Source: Poa pratensis (Eukaryota; Streptophyta; Magnoliopsida; Poales; Poaceae). Taken from it: DNA of 64,000 nucleotides. The notes below the pieces were generated by a model. That model was not told the DNA's origin. It ran no database searches and worked only from the letters and a program-made list of their open reading frames with translations. Location of the stretch: contig CAMZMU010000069.1 in assembly GCA_947311845.1 (NCBI GenBank), positions 14,836,891-14,900,890 on the forward strand. Reading direction: 5' to 3'. This document shows positions 24,593 through 35,999 of this stretch, piece by piece. Each line of letters begins with the position of its first letter. The first letter of the stretch is position 1. The position numbers were made by a program, and so were the translations under genes.

Positions 24593-25876
24593 CTAGACCA
24601 ACAAGATAAATAAAACTCATCAGTGCCTTACTAAGGGAGAAAAACAAAAGAGTCAGAGCTGTTCGAGGATCTTTACATGGCCAATGAGTGAATCAAGCAT
24701 TTCCACGAGGAGGGGTCAACCAAGCAATACGCCAATATCAAAGCTGCAAACACGAAAATGCATAAGTTTTCAGACTTCCTTGAGCGGGAAGGGAGAAAAA
24801 GTGAATGTTTACCATCAGCAAATGAGTGTGACATAGATAATATCACTACTGCAGAATTAAGGGAGATGTGTGACTGGGAAATAAATGCAGATGTCAGGCA
24901 ACAACCAACAATTGATCAGTTATGCTTCTCCAAGGATGTACCATCAAAACAACCCAATCACCCAAGACAACTCAAACCAACACTTCTTAAGAAAGAAACG
25001 AAAATCGTCTTGGGCTATCAGATACTACATCCTACAGAATAAACGAAACTGGGACAGAAAGAAGGGACTCCAGATTCACAGCGCCAGATTTCAGTTGGTC
25101 CGGAGACTGCCTAATGTGACCATACGATGAGGTCCACTCAGGTACTTGAAAGTCTAGTCGCAACTTGCTTGGCTACCTATCCATACAGGACAACATCTAA
25201 ACAGCCTCAGGGACATCAGCTTTCCTCTCCCGAAACGAGTTTATGCACATGGCACAAAGCATATGTACAAATAATATCACTGCTACAGAATTAAGCGAGA
25301 TGTACACAGGGGCAAAGAAAGAACAGATGTCAGGCAACAATTGATCTGTTATTCTTCTGCCAGTACTGTACGAAGACACCACACAATCATCCAACGCAAC
25401 TAGACTGACACTTTCTGAGAAAGAGATGGGACTTCTTGGACTACCAAATACTAGATCCTACAGAAAGATGAAAATCGGACAGAAAGACGAACTCTGGATT
25501 TGAAGCACCAGATTTCAGTTGGTCCGAAGAGACTTCCTAAAGTGGCCCAACGATGAGGTCCAGAGGGATTGAAATTCTAGTGGCAACTTGGCTACACAAC
25601 ATGTAAACAGCCTCAGGAACAGCAGCTTTCCTCTCCTGAAACAAGCATATGCACATAGTAGCACAAAGCAAGCTTTTTTATTTGCACCCGCTCAAATTCC
25701 TAAAAGGCAGAACCTTCAGAGTTCCTGCTCTCTTACAAGATCATAAGCAGCATCGTCAAACAAGCAGCACTCAAGAACAGAGCACGCGCGCGTACTGCAC
25801 ACGCTACTCAACCACACGGCTATTCCGTCGAACACATGGCGGGCAAGCGAGCACGGAGGGGTCAGTTTGAGCTTAC
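24593..25876 (-). other. Probable 5'-leader intron of the cis-prenyltransferase
   Basis: Minus-strand donor GTAAGC at 25876 after CCGCAG, in a GC-rich block that looks like a plant 5'UTR, and acceptor TCTAG at 24593. Length 1,284 bp. It contains a diverged tandem duplication (24839-25260 and 25273-25669). Inferred from splice signals only. Confidence 0.5.
24839..25669. repeat. Diverged ~0.4-kb tandem duplication
   Basis: Copy A is 24839-25260 and copy B 25273-25669. Shared landmarks in the same order: AATATCACT(A/G)CT(G)ACAGAATTAAG, CAGATGTCAGGCAACAA, CCAGATTTCAGTTGGTCCG, CGATGAGGTCCA, GGCAACTTG-like, CAGCCTCAGG, and a CACAAAGC end. Several small indels separate the copies. No coding capacity. 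Confidence 0.8.
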
Positions 25877-26179
25877 CTGCGGGATCGAGGTCCGGGGGCG
25901 GAGGAGGGGCGCCAGCGGGACTCCGGAGGCGAGTGGTGGAGCAGGTGGGCAAGAGACCGCAGGCGATTCTTGTAGCAGCTCGGTGTCCGGACGAGCAGGA
26001 CAGGGAGTGGTTGGTAGTAGCTGGGATTGTGCGGAATCTCGTCCGGATGAGCGGGACGGCGGAGGAGGACGGGAGGCGGGCTGCGTACCACGGAGGCTCG
26101 GAGGGCGACCTCGGCAGCTCGCGAAGATTCTTTCTGTTTGGCGTGCTGGCAGGGCTGGGATGGGCACCGCGCGGCACGA

Positions 26180-26261
26180 GGATGTATCTAGACATGTTAC
26201 AAATATAGATACATCTATTTTTATACAAATGAAGATAACTAATTTAGAACGGAGAGAGTAC
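26180..26261. mobile_element. Half of a Stowaway-type MITE
   Basis: GTATCTAGACATGTTACAAA ... TAGATACATCTATTT, then AATTTAGAACGGAGAGAG followed by TA. This is the right half of the common Triticeae Stowaway. The left CTCCCTCCG end is missing. Confidence 0.6.
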
Positions 26262-26747
26262 GTACGATACAGAGACACTGTATTCATCAGTTGATGGACA
26301 AGAGAAAAAGCGCGCAGAGAAGAAGTCGCGTTTCATGGTATGATGGTTAGGAGGGTGGTTGTACCTTTTAGCGTATCAGAATTCTCATTTAGGCGGAATA
26401 TTTTTTAGTGGGAGGTGATGTTCCCGTCGACAGCGAGGCGTCCGTGGTGACTTCGTCAATCTCCGCCGGCTCAGTCTCTCGGAGGTGCTCATAGGGGTAG
26501 GGTGTGCATGCGTGCGTTCATAAGGGTGAGTGTATGCGTGTGTATGTGAGCGTCTGCGTTGTATTATGTTTCGCAAAAAAAAAAATTTGCAGAGGCAAAC
26601 TGGAGTAAGACACGTACGATCGTGCGGGTCAACTTATTCATGTCACGTTCGATACGGAGACACTATTCATTTGTTTTCTTGAGTGAACATTGTGTTCATC
26701 AGTTGATGAACAAGAGAAAAGACGCGCGGAGAAGAAGTCACGTTTCA
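26262..26747. repeat. Duplicated ~80-100-bp segment on both sides of the SINE
   Basis: Copy A (26262-26335) and copy B (26646-26747) share GATAC(A/G)GAGACACT, TTCATCAGTTGATG(G/A)ACAAG and AGAGAAGAAGTC(G/A)CGTTTCA. Copy B has about 25 extra bases. Copy A stops exactly where the SINE starts. Confidence 0.7.
26336..26584 (+). mobile_element. SINE-like element with A-rich tail
   Basis: ATGATGGTTAGGAGGGTGG resembles a degenerate A box. The body contains GTGGGAGGTGATGTTCCCGT, GGTGACTTCGTCAATCTC and CATAGGGGTAGGGTGTGCAT, wording I associate with a common grass SINE family. It ends in a run of A at 26573-26584. About 245 bp, non-coding. The exact family name is not certain. Confidence 0.55.
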
Positions 26748-26857
26748 AAATGAAGATGTTCAGAAGTCTGCCTTCTCTCGAGGAAAACTAAAGCATTTTT
26801 TTCTTGAACATGGGAAAGGCCTTGAGCTGCATTATCTCATAGGTGTGTGTGTGTGGG

Positions 26858-26876
26858 GGGGGGGGGGGGGGGGGGG
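26858..26876. repeat. Long G homopolymer after GT repeat
   Basis: A (GT)n run passes into about 20 consecutive G. Length is unreliable in any sequencing chemistry. It marks the end of the retroposon-like block read on the minus strand. Confidence 0.8.
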
Positions 26877-26879
26877 TAC

Positions 26880-27600
26880 AAACATGACCTTACAAGTAAA
26901 TAGACTACAAACATGGTCATGTAAGCACGCAAATAGGACCCTAGGGTACAGATTGGAAAATCAATCAACTCCTCCATCTTTGCCATCATCGAAATCAAGA
27001 CTCCACTGTCGGTCGTCCTTCCTCTCATCGGGGACGAACCACTTGGGAGAGGCAGCACAATGCGCGCCACCAAGAATCTTTCAAAGAGCCTCCGGCATGG
27101 AGGTAGAAACGATGTTGTCCTCGGCATGTGGAGCGGCTTCCCATCCCAGGCAAAGGTCATGGCAGCAAACGAAGGCTACCATGTGATTATCTCCAAACAG
27201 CAACAAGAAGTCCCCATGGAGCCGAAGATCAGTCCACCTCCCACCACCTTTCGCCACCGGCGACAAGATCGTGAAAAGACGCGGGGATCTGAAGCTCCGC
27301 CGTAGCAGTCCCCATAAGAGAGAGCTCTTCGATCTTATTCACCAAGTTGCTATACCCACCTCTTCTCCGATTAAACTCGAACCACTGGAGCCCATCAAGA
27401 GAGAGGAAGAAGCCTAGCCCTCCCCCTCCATCACACACAGCTTGGTTGCCACAGAAAAGCTTGAAGGAGTCGGCTTATTGACAAAGATCCCCAACGCCCT
27501 CCACACCTCCACTCCCAACAACCCTGACCACCAGAGGAGTACGGCGAAGAAGCTCTAGATTGGGACTCACCAGATCTGCCGGCGAAACCTAGCACTCTAC
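26880..27600 (-). repeat. Retroposon-like repeat block, minus strand
   Basis: Read on the minus strand, a GC-rich body (CAGATCTGGTGAGTCCC, then GGTGGTGGGAGGTGGACTGA) grades into an AT-richer end (GGTCATGTTTGTAGTCTATT). Several partial ORFs shift frame (for example DLCLGWEAAPHAEDNIVSTS then TDSGVLISMMAKMEELIDF), as in an old inactive element. Layout matches the non-autonomous retroposons at 856-1445 and 57344-58114. The family is not identified; a captured gene is an alternative. Confidence 0.3.
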
Positions 27601-27934
27601 TCCAAAACGCTAGGCACTACTCCAAATCATAAAAATGTGAAAAAAGAGAAACAAAAAACAGAAAAGAATGAAAAAAGAAAAAGAAAAAACAGAACAGAAA
27701 CAATGGAAACAAGTTTAATGGGCTGACTCGCTGCGGGGTTCCTTCAGGCGGCGCGAGCCTGAAGTACCGCCAGCGGGCGGCATATAGGATTTTCCGTGCG
27801 AGGCTCCCGAGCCGCAGCGGCGGTATATAGGAAACCAATCAACCATCCGTACCTTACCAGGCCTTGGGCCTGCAGTTATGGCCCATAAGTAGTCTCTCAG
27901 CCTTTACACGCGGAATCTTCGGCTCGAAGCAGCA
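27601..27934. promoter_or_regulatory. Upstream region of the ALKBH6-type gene
   Basis: A purine-rich stretch (27640-27710) is followed by a GC-rich section with TATATAGG at about 27823-27830, some 105 bases before the start codon. This is a plausible TATA box, though a similar CATATAGG lies at 27781. Inferred. Confidence 0.35.
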
Positions 27935-30663
27935 ATGGAGGCGGACATGGCGACCCAAGAAGCGGCGGCGGAAGAGAAGGCGAATCCTTCGCCGGCGTTG
28001 TCCTTGAAGAGCACCGGGGACTACGCCATCGGCTCCATCCCCACTGTCCTCTACGTCCCCGACTTCATCTCCCACACCGAGCAGTCCCAGCTCCTCCACC
28101 ATGTATAGTACTAGACTAATCTTGTCCGTGCTACTGCCTACTAGTTCCAAATGGATCCCCTACTGTGGTTTCGCTTTCTTTTGCTCCCAGCTGTCTTTTT
28201 CGTGTTCTTTGATGCGCTGCTGGCGACCTCCGTTTCAGATTTACCAGGCGCCGGCGCCCAAGTGGAAGACTCTCAAGAACCGGCGGCTGCAGAACTGGGG
28301 TGCGTGCGTGTGCGTCATCTTACTTGCCGGCTGTGCCCCTAATCTTTGATCGGTAATCTTTTTGTTCTCTTTTGTCTCTGGTAGTGTAATGATTTGGTTG
28401 ACTTGTGCAGGGGGAGTGGTGCACGAGAAGGGGCTACTGCCGCAGGCATGTGAGTGCTCATCAACATTTTAGTATTTTACCCAATTTTGTGGATTCTGTG
28501 TCATGATCAGGCATGCTATTCCAGGGATTCGTAGTTACTCTATAGTCTGGTTACAATATGCTTGGTAACTTGATTTGGATCCCCTCTGCACCCTCAATAA
28601 TCCTTGCAAATGGCGAAATCTCTGTCAGAGTTTGAGGTAGAGATATGAAAGAAGATCATGTTCTCAGATAGAGAGATACCAGAACCGTTTATATTATCAA
28701 CTTATCCCTTTCCATCAGTCAAACAAAATCTGTTACACTTCGCTCCTTTGTATAATTTGTTCGCTAATCCAGTCCTGCAACAGATTGTATGTTTCTTAAA
28801 TCACATCTATGTGGTGTTTAACATAATTTAAGGTTTACAGTCAGGCTTGTACTTTGCAGGCATTTTTTTGTGTCATGGAGTAAACAGAAAAATATCATAG
28901 ATCCCCTCTACCCCCTCTGTAATCCAAACAAATTGCAATATCTCTATCAGTGTTTTGAGGTCGAGACATGTAAAACCAGCTTGTGTTCTAAGCTAAATAA
29001 ATAGCAAAAACAATTTGCATTATCATCTGAAGCGGGCTCTACTATTGTCAAAGAGAGGGTAGATCCCAACTCTGGGATATTACACAGATAGGAAACACGG
29101 AAAAGGAAAGACAATAAAAGAAAAGAGGGGAGGTACAGGAAGGCAAAGAGCATCACGGAAAAGGAAAGACAATAAAAGAAAAGAGGGGAGGTACAGGAAG
29201 GCAAAGAGCATAGAGATGCTGGGCCGGCTGTGAGAGCTCCAAGACCAGCTCCCACATTTGCCCACAAAGCTGCCTCATTTATTATTAAGACAGTTACGTC
29301 GTCACGTCAGAGTGATTTCCCCACATCGTCAAAAGGAGCAGTGACTCTCTGGTCTTCGTTTTAGCTCCGCATCTAACTTGCAGTCATTGATTCTGTCGAG
29401 CCACCAATCCGTAATGCATTTCTCCAGTGGCCAGCTACCGGGGTTGAGATGCTTGATCAGCAACCAATCCGCCAGCCAGCACCAGATATCCTTCGTGTAG
29501 GGGATTACACAAGCATGTGAATGAAATCTGTTACCATTTGCTCCATCGTTATATTTCTTTTCTAGTTGTAATCCTCAACATAAGATTGCATACTAACTTT
29601 TGTTTTTACATTATTGCTTTTGGTCTATTGCATAATTTAAGGATTACTCTCATGATTGCATGCATGCGTGGCGTGTTTTGAATTTTGCTGTTTTCATGGA
29701 AGGAAAAAGTGTTCCCTAAGGAATTAGTAATACGATGGGCACTTACATTTACAAACATTGCACATTCTATTTTTTTATTAATTACACATCAGTTCTTAGC
29801 ATGGAAATTTATGTTCATCTGCCTTGTATTGCAGTACCTCCATGGCTGACCAAGATAACCGACAGAATCTGCGAGTGGACTGGTTTATTTCCTTCAGCAA
29901 TCAATCATGTTCTGATTAATGAGTATCATCCTAATCAAGGGATCATGGTCAGTAATCAACAGGTCCTTATTGTTCATTTCTCTGGTACATCTTATGGTAC
30001 GCTTCACTGAAGTACAGTAACGTCACCTTTCAGCCACACCAAGATGGTCCTGCCTATTTCCCTGTTGTTGCTATCATATCCCTTGCTTCACCGGTTGTGA
30101 TTGATTTCTCACCCCACGGAAAGCTTAGAGAGCACGAACATACAAATCCCCAACCCGTACAATCTGATGGACTGCAGGAGAGTAATCATTCCTCTAAGGT
30201 TGAAGGCTCAAAGGAAGCTGATCCTGCTTCTTTGTCACTTCTACTAATGCCCTGCAGCCTGTTAATATTCAAGGATCAGGCTTATACAGGTTAGCCCGAT
30301 GGCTTGTTTCCTGAATTATCTAATAACCCTCTTCAACTTAAGTTATTTATGTATTGATGACGATTGCAGACTTTCTGCATGGTATACAAGATAATGAGCT
30401 ACATAATCTAGACAAGGTAAAACATTTGCCCACTGCAAATCACTCCGAATATGAGCACATTAATAATCTGCATTTACATTATACAGGTTGCAAATATCTC
30501 GCAGTGCCCACAACTGAAGCATCTAAGCTCTGGTTACAGCCAAGGTAAAGCTGATTACTGTGCTGGCTCTGAGCTAAGTGGTACGTTCCACAGGACCACG
30601 ACAAGAGTTTCGTTGACGTGCCGACTAGTTTTGAAAGCACACAATAAGCTGTTCAAATTCTAG
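27935..30663 (+). CDS. ALKBH6: ALKBH6-type Fe(II)/2-oxoglutarate dioxygenase
   Basis: AlkB-homologue oxygenase that uses Fe(II), O2 and 2-oxoglutarate to oxidise alkylated nucleic acid. Exons: 27935-28102, 28239-28299, 28411-28449, 29835-29947, 30034-30289, 30370-30416, 30487-30663. All borders are GT/AG and phases agree (861 nt, 286 aa). Conserved blocks: PTVLYVPDFISHTEQSQLL, APKWKTLKNRRLQNWGG, PPWLTKITDRI, NHVLINEYHPNQGIMPHQDG. The HxD iron ligands are in PHQDGPAYFPVVAI. SLASPVVIDF follows, and then LLMPCSLLIFKDQAYTDFLH with the distal His. The 2OG-binding Arg is in TTTRVSLTCRLV near the C-terminus. An acidic low-complexity insert (30120-30230) separates strands, as in plant ALKBH6. Intron 3 (1.4 kb) holds a LINE fragment and a 58-bp tandem repeat. 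No sign of damage. Confidence 0.92.
28577..29035. repeat. Two diverged copies of a ~125-bp intronic segment
   Basis: 28577-28705 and 28901-29035 share, in order, ATCCCCTCT(G/A)C(A/C)CCCTC, AATCC, AAAT, ATCTCT(G/A)TCAG, GAGGT(A/C)GAGA(T/C)ATG, GTTCT and ATTATCA. Both lie in intron 3 of the dioxygenase gene. Confidence 0.55.
28950..29525 (-). mobile_element. LINE ORF2 C-terminal remnant in intron 3
   Basis: Minus-strand translation gives PYTKDIWCWLADWLLIKHLN, then WPLEKCITDWWLDRINDCKL and, after frame changes, AALWANVGAGLGALTAGPAS. Such W-rich blocks followed by an ALWxxAGA-like motif are typical of the end of plant non-LTR ORF2. 5'-truncated and frameshifted. The 58-bp duplication lies within its tail. 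Confidence 0.55.
29096..29211. repeat. Perfect 58-bp tandem duplication
   Basis: Units 29096-29153 and 29154-29211 are identical, starting CACGGAAAAGGAAAGACAAT and ending GGCAAAGAGCAT. Identity over the whole unit points to a recent slippage or an assembly duplication. Confidence 0.9.
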
Positions 30664-31836
30664 TACCCAGTGCATGCTTACATCAGCATGGACGGTGAGA
30701 CAACATTGAGGAACAACTGGTAGATACGGAGAAGTATGCCAGCAAATCAGAGGATGAGAGAAAAAAAAGCCATATTGGCCATTTTTGGTTGATAGTCTTT
30801 GGTCGTTTAGCATGCCAAGATTAAAGTTTCGATGTATCTCCTCGACAACTGGCGGATGGGAGTTAGTTGTGATTGCAATTTATCCAAGGTCACATACTTT
30901 GTTCTTGATGTGGTGAAATAGAGTGTTCTTCCTCCAACGCGCGGGGATCCGCGCGACGCTGCCTCCAACCCGCGGGGTCTGGCCGACGCCTGTTTGACAC
31001 TTCAATGTTGATTTCGCCTCTCTTCTCGATGCATCCGACGGGCTGAGCTCCGGATGTAGGCAGGGAGGGCCTGGATCGGAGGCAACCTCCTTGCTTTTTT
31101 TTCTTGGTTTTTCAGATCCATTCAAGTCATTTAGATGTTTCTGAAGATCCATTCAGGATGAGGGCACCGATCTGGGCATATAGGTCATGAATCCGAGCTC
31201 ATGTTCTAGTTTCTAACCTTCTATGATTTTTTATTTGAATTTTTGTTGATCTGAATCTAGCCGGCAGCTTTCTCTTCTTTTTCACTGAGAACTTGATGCC
31301 TTGTAAATCCTCGTGAAAATTGTGTGCGAAATTTGCATTCTTCTGTCAAGATTCGTTGCAAATTATGTTGAATCTGTTATGCATCATGATGAATTTGCTC
31401 CAGATTTGTTAGATGAGTTGATGATTATTTACTGATATAGTGATAAAATCACTCAAAATCATTAAATTTCAGCGAGTATTCTGTATGATTAAGAAAATGT
31501 TTTTGAGTTTCTTAGACGGTTCACCGGAAATCCATCAAGTTTCATTTATGTTTCTTATATGATTCACTGGAAAAATCAAATTAAGCAGTTCCAAAAGATG
31601 ATTTAGGTTAATATCTGAAGAAATGTCGAACGGGTGAGTGGAGAAAAGAAGCGGGGACATTTTAGAAACAGGAGAAGTGACTGTGTAAAAATACGTTGGA
31701 CTTAAGAATGAGGGCTACACTAGGGTGGAAGGGTTATTTTGCAAGAATGTTAACACGAATCTCCAACAAATCGGCGGCAACAATAGTGCCAGCTACCAAC
31801 TTGCATGAGGGATTGCATTTCCCCACGACATATGAC
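30664..31836. other. Intergenic after ALKBH6
   Basis: The first part is the likely 3'UTR. 30930-31090 is GC-rich with repeated CGCGGGG(A/T)TC and CCTCCAAC(G/C)CG phrases. No gene or transposon end recognised up to the hAT-like element. Confidence 0.4.
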
Positions 31837-32541
31837 CAGGGGCGGAGCTGGGCCCCAGGCAGCCAGGGACATGGCCCGGGGGTGGAAAAGTTTCCAGCCT
31901 ATTATCTACTTTGCTGTCGGATTTAGCCCAGGCTATACTCGGTCGATCTATCTCTTCCAACCTTTTCCATCTGCTGTAGGCCTCTAAAACACTCAGCCCA
32001 ATGGCCCAGACCGAAGAGAACACAGCAGACCAGCATGGACCTAGGCCAGGTTGATCGATCCATCCAGTCAGGGGCGAGTACACCTCAAAAAAAAAAATCC
32101 AGCCAGGGCGAGTCTATACTTCTTTACCTAATAATAGGAACTAAGGCTTCTTGCGAAATTTTCGTCTGTTTTGGAATTGCCCCTACTTTCAGACGTAATT
32201 ACGGCAACTGCCACCGCCTATGTAAAATACGGAGAAACGTTTCGTTCTGGAAAACAGCCCGACGAATCCTCTCCCCTGCCCCCTTCTTCACCGGCGGTCA
32301 TCCCCGCCCTACGCATTTTCGTTCGATTCCGGTCCCTATGCCACCGCAGCTCGATTCTGCACCCCTAGAGAATCGCATGGGCCACGCGTCGAGGGCCCGA
32401 GGCCTTCTACGCCGTCAAGCTGCTCCTAAGAGCACCACCTATGATTCCCGAGTGGAGCACGGGACGGTGCTGGAGCGGGAGATGGGTGGGGCAGGCAGGT
32501 GGAGCAGAGATGGCCGGGATGGAGAGCATAGTTCGAAGCCG

Positions 32542-32775
32542 GCGCGATAGAAATTTAGACAATGGAGAGGGGAAGTTCAGAGCAGGGAGAAAGGGAAGCT
32601 CAGATGCGTGAATCGGCGGCGTCGGTCGAGGCCGAGCACGAGAGAAGCTGCCAAGCTCGCGCGATAGAAATTTAGACAATGGAGAGGGGAAGTTCAGAGG
32701 AGGGAGAAAGGGAAGCTCAGATGCGTGAATCGGCGGCGTCGGTCGAGGCCGAGCACGAGAGAAGCTGCCAAGCTC
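32542..32775. repeat. 117-bp tandem duplication
   Basis: Units 32542-32658 and 32659-32775 start GCGCGATAGAAATTTAGACA and differ at about one base (AGAGCAGGG against AGAGGAGGG). Located in Helitron-like unit 1. Confidence 0.9.
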
Positions 32776-33277
32776 GAACAACGACGATGTTGTCCGCTTC
32801 CTCGGCCGGCACCACGCGTCTGTCAGTGGCGGGCGTTAATCCACCGGCGGTAGAGTTTGGAGACGGCGCTCCGCAAGGCCATGGGTGGCGCTGGAAAGAG
32901 TCCAAGGAGAGTATGGAGGCGGGAGACGTAGCAGGAGAGATTGATGCATCGCGCTATGGCGGAGGGGAGGCTGCAGTGGCGCCTGATCTGCGAACACCGT
33001 CGGGGCATCGATCCCTTTTTCCTCCCGTGCGTTGCAAGGAAGACGGCAGTGCACCTTATCCTTATCCTTCAGAAGGGCCCAGCAGCATCCAAACTGTTTT
33101 TTCTATTTTTCTTTGCATATTTCAAGGACACGTGGGCCTGCTTATTGTGCTTTTCACGTTCAATCACCATAGAGCAATGTCAAATACTACATGTACACGA
33201 GATTTGGTCTTCCTTTTTTCTCTCCAATATTTCTAAATAGACTCCTTCCGGTCCGTTTTACATGTTTGGGAAATAAA

Positions 33278-33376
33278 TACTCCCTCCGTCCTAAAATAAG
33301 TGTCTCAAGTTTGCACAAAAGTGGATGTACCACTTTTTGATAAATCTAAGACAGTTATTTTTGGACGGAGAGAGCA
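33278..33376. mobile_element. Stowaway-type MITE
   Basis: TA + CTCCCTCCGTCCTAAAATAA at the left; TTTTTGGACGGAGAGAG at the right. Inner arms (TGTCTCAAG / CTAAGACAG) pair. The right TA is degraded. Confidence 0.7.
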
Positions 33377-33779
33377 TATATATACACTATGTCTGGAAAA
33401 TAACTGGGTACGTACAAACTCACAGTATAACTTGCGACGGTTATTTTGGATCAGAGGCCACCAAGTTCAATAACTTAATTGAGCATCTGTGTCATAGATA
33501 TTTATTCTCCGTTGCAACGCACGGGCATGTTTGCTAGTCTTCTATAATACTATTAAAAGAGCAAACATGTTGTGATACATTAAATTTAAGCCATCCAATA
33601 CCTGATCGACGATCCAGATCGCTCCAATGTTTGACAACTCAACACACGTCTATTTTTACCGTTTTGCCCGCCGACCAAATCAATTACTACGAGCAAATTG
33701 TCACCGTACCGTTTAGGGTATTTTATTTTTCTCCCAGACTGAAAGTCCTTCTTCCGTCCTCCGTTGCGTGTCGAGGCTA

Positions 33780-33934
33780 GAGGCGTAGGGAAGGCGGCGC
33801 TCCGTTCACAGACGCCCGCGCAGGCGCTGTCGAGGGGAACCCAGGACGAGAAAGCGCGCGACTTGGCTGTCGTCCGCCGCTTCGGCGTAGGTGAGGCGGT
33901 CACCGACGCCCGCACAGGCGCTGTTGAGGAAGAA
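33780..33934. repeat. Short diverged direct repeat in Helitron-like unit 2
   Basis: GGCGTAGG(G/T)(A/G)AGGCGG and GACGCCCGC(G/A)CAGGCGCTGT occur twice in the same order (33783-33832 and 33885-33930). GC-rich, no recognised protein. Confidence 0.6.
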
Positions 33935-35999
33935 GTTCTTCGCCGTGGCACTAACCAGGCAAGCGCTCGACGAGGCCGAGACGACGCGCTGACCAGAAGT
34001 CCAACGACGCTCGGCTCGACTGCACAGACAGATGCAGCGCAAGTGCAGCGACGGCCTCCAGAGCCGCGGCATCGTGGCATGCCCACGCGCGGCAAGGAGC
34101 GAGCGCTCGAGCATCCCCGGCGCTGGGTCCACGCTCACCGAGCTCTCGCTCGGGCCTGCGACGTGTTATCCAACACATGCGTCTCCTACTCGCCCGCACT
34201 GGAGGCCGTGTTCCGGGCGATGCCTCCGGGCAGAATCCGCGGTTCGGCGCCACTGAACTCCCGTGCGCCTTGCTGAGCCTGGGAGGCCTCCAGGAAGGTC
34301 AACGCGGAGGCCGGAGGCGCTGGTCGTGCTGCTGGCCGACGAGGCGCTGAGAAAGGACGCCGACGTTTGTGCGGCCACTCCAGGGCTCTGCTTCCTAGCC
34401 TGCGACAGCCTCGAGGGTTCCGTGCACTTCCTCAGCGCCTGACGGCGCATCGGAATGTCGCGCGCAGGTTCGGCGTCGACGACGTATGTGTGGGACAGAT
34501 GCATAGCAGAGCAGCAGCCAGGAGCGACAAGCAGCTGGAGCGATTCCATGTGCATTTGTTGCGCATGTCCAGCGAGCTGGTCACGTAATATTTGACTTTT
34601 CTCTCTCTCTCATAGGGGTACGAAAGGCATGTCATGTATTTTAGTGGAGATGAGCCCTTTCCAATTTTCCATGAAAATCATCTTATTTTGTCCACGAGAA
34701 TTATCTTATTTTGAAGTTCCAGTTTGCAAATTCAAAGGTATGGATATTCTCATATTAAGTGAAGATAATAATATATGAAGCCCAAATCCACGTTCTGGTC
34801 TTACTTTCGTGTTCTCAAGTACGACAAGCTAGCATTTATTTCATATTATGCTTTTCTATATGGATCTTGATATGTGTCATTTATTTGTGTTTTGAACTTT
34901 CAGATCAACTATGGATCCCAACAATCATACATTAGCTTCGTACACACTTGATGCGTACTGTTTTACTGGCGAAGCTCTAGCCAGGATGTTGGGCGGGCCA
35001 GCCCAAAGAAGACCACATTTTTTTCTTTTCATGGACCAACTTTTCTTTTGGGCTGGTCTTGTTGGGCCATGTCCTACTTTGGCTTCAACGGAGCTCCGCC
35101 ACAGGTACTGTCATGACTTTCTTAAAGATGATGAGTTATATTACCATATTGATTGATATTTGTGTTAATATTCATTTCCACCGAAAGAAGTAATCTAGCT
35201 AGGTATGGCTTTTCCTACTTGTAAATTATCCTTTTTTTACCGGTCGTAATTTTTCCATTTAAGTGTGAAGACGTCATACATGAAATTATCCATTTAATTG
35301 TGAAGACGTGCGTTGCACGTACATGCGAATTATACTATTAAAAGAGCAAACATGTTCGGGATACATTAAATTTGTGCCGTTCAATATCTGCAACGCTCTA
35401 AATTGGTCCAATGTTTGACAACTCAACGCACCTTTTTATTTTGATGGTAATTACAATGATTGCCACCGGCTAAAATAAAGAAGCGGAACAGTTCGTGTGA
35501 TTCCCCACCCTTCACGCCGTCAGCCTGCTCTCACGCCTCCGAACGATCGAGCCCTCCCTTCCCTTCTCAATTGGCGCTGCGGCGGATCCTCCTGACGGTG
35601 GCCTTCGGAAGGAGGCAAACTACTGTGTGGAGTACTCGCCTTGAAGGCCGTTGGTGGCATCAGAAAGATCACAGATAGGGGCCTCGAGCAGTGCGATCGA
35701 CGACCAGCACCCCGATGCAGAGGTCCATGCTTGTTCTGCTTGGGAATTGTTTCGATCGCTTCCGGTCGCCTGAGGCCGTGGCCGCGCAGCGCTGCGCCTC
35801 TGACCGTTCCACCGCCCCGGAGCGGCGCGCTGTGCATCTCCCGCTCCACCACCTCGGACCATGCCGCCGCTTCCGAGCGCTCCGCCGGCACGAGCGCCGC
35901 ATCCGCTGACGCTCACCTTCAGCCTTCATCAAGTGCGGCAGACAGGTAAACAACACTTGAGTACCCATTCACTTCAGCAAGCAGTTCCAAAACCGTGGA

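Larger units (their letters stand above)
32113..33537 (+). mobile_element. Helitron-like unit 1
   Basis: The 3' end is CCGTTGCAACGCACGGGCAT then TTTGCTAG|T (CTAG at 33534-33537), with a CCGT...ACGG hairpin upstream of CTAG. This is a very common cereal Helitron terminus. The proposed 5' end is TCTATACTTC at 32113, where the expected host A is not seen, so the left border is uncertain. It contains a 117-bp tandem duplication and a Stowaway element. No Rep/helicase ORF, so it is non-autonomous. Confidence 0.5.

Noticed and set aside
24839..25669. Possible CRISPR-like or satellite array
   Set aside because: Only two diverged long copies; CRISPR arrays do not occur in plant nuclear DNA.
25716..26294. 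ORFs of 113-170 aa on both strands
   Set aside because: Mutually overlapping Pro/Arg-rich shadows of a GC-rich 5'UTR/promoter block; no protein family recognised.
33586..34555. ORFs of 100-170 aa inside Helitron-like unit 2
   Set aside because: Ala/Arg-rich, overlapping in four frames; no homology recognised. Could be captured coding DNA but cannot be supported.
34911..35156. 81-aa ORF MDPNNHTLASYTLDAY...
   Set aside because: No domain recognised. Part of it is a local palindrome (GGGCCAGCCCAAAG / CTTTTGGGCTGG), so it is unlikely to be a gene.
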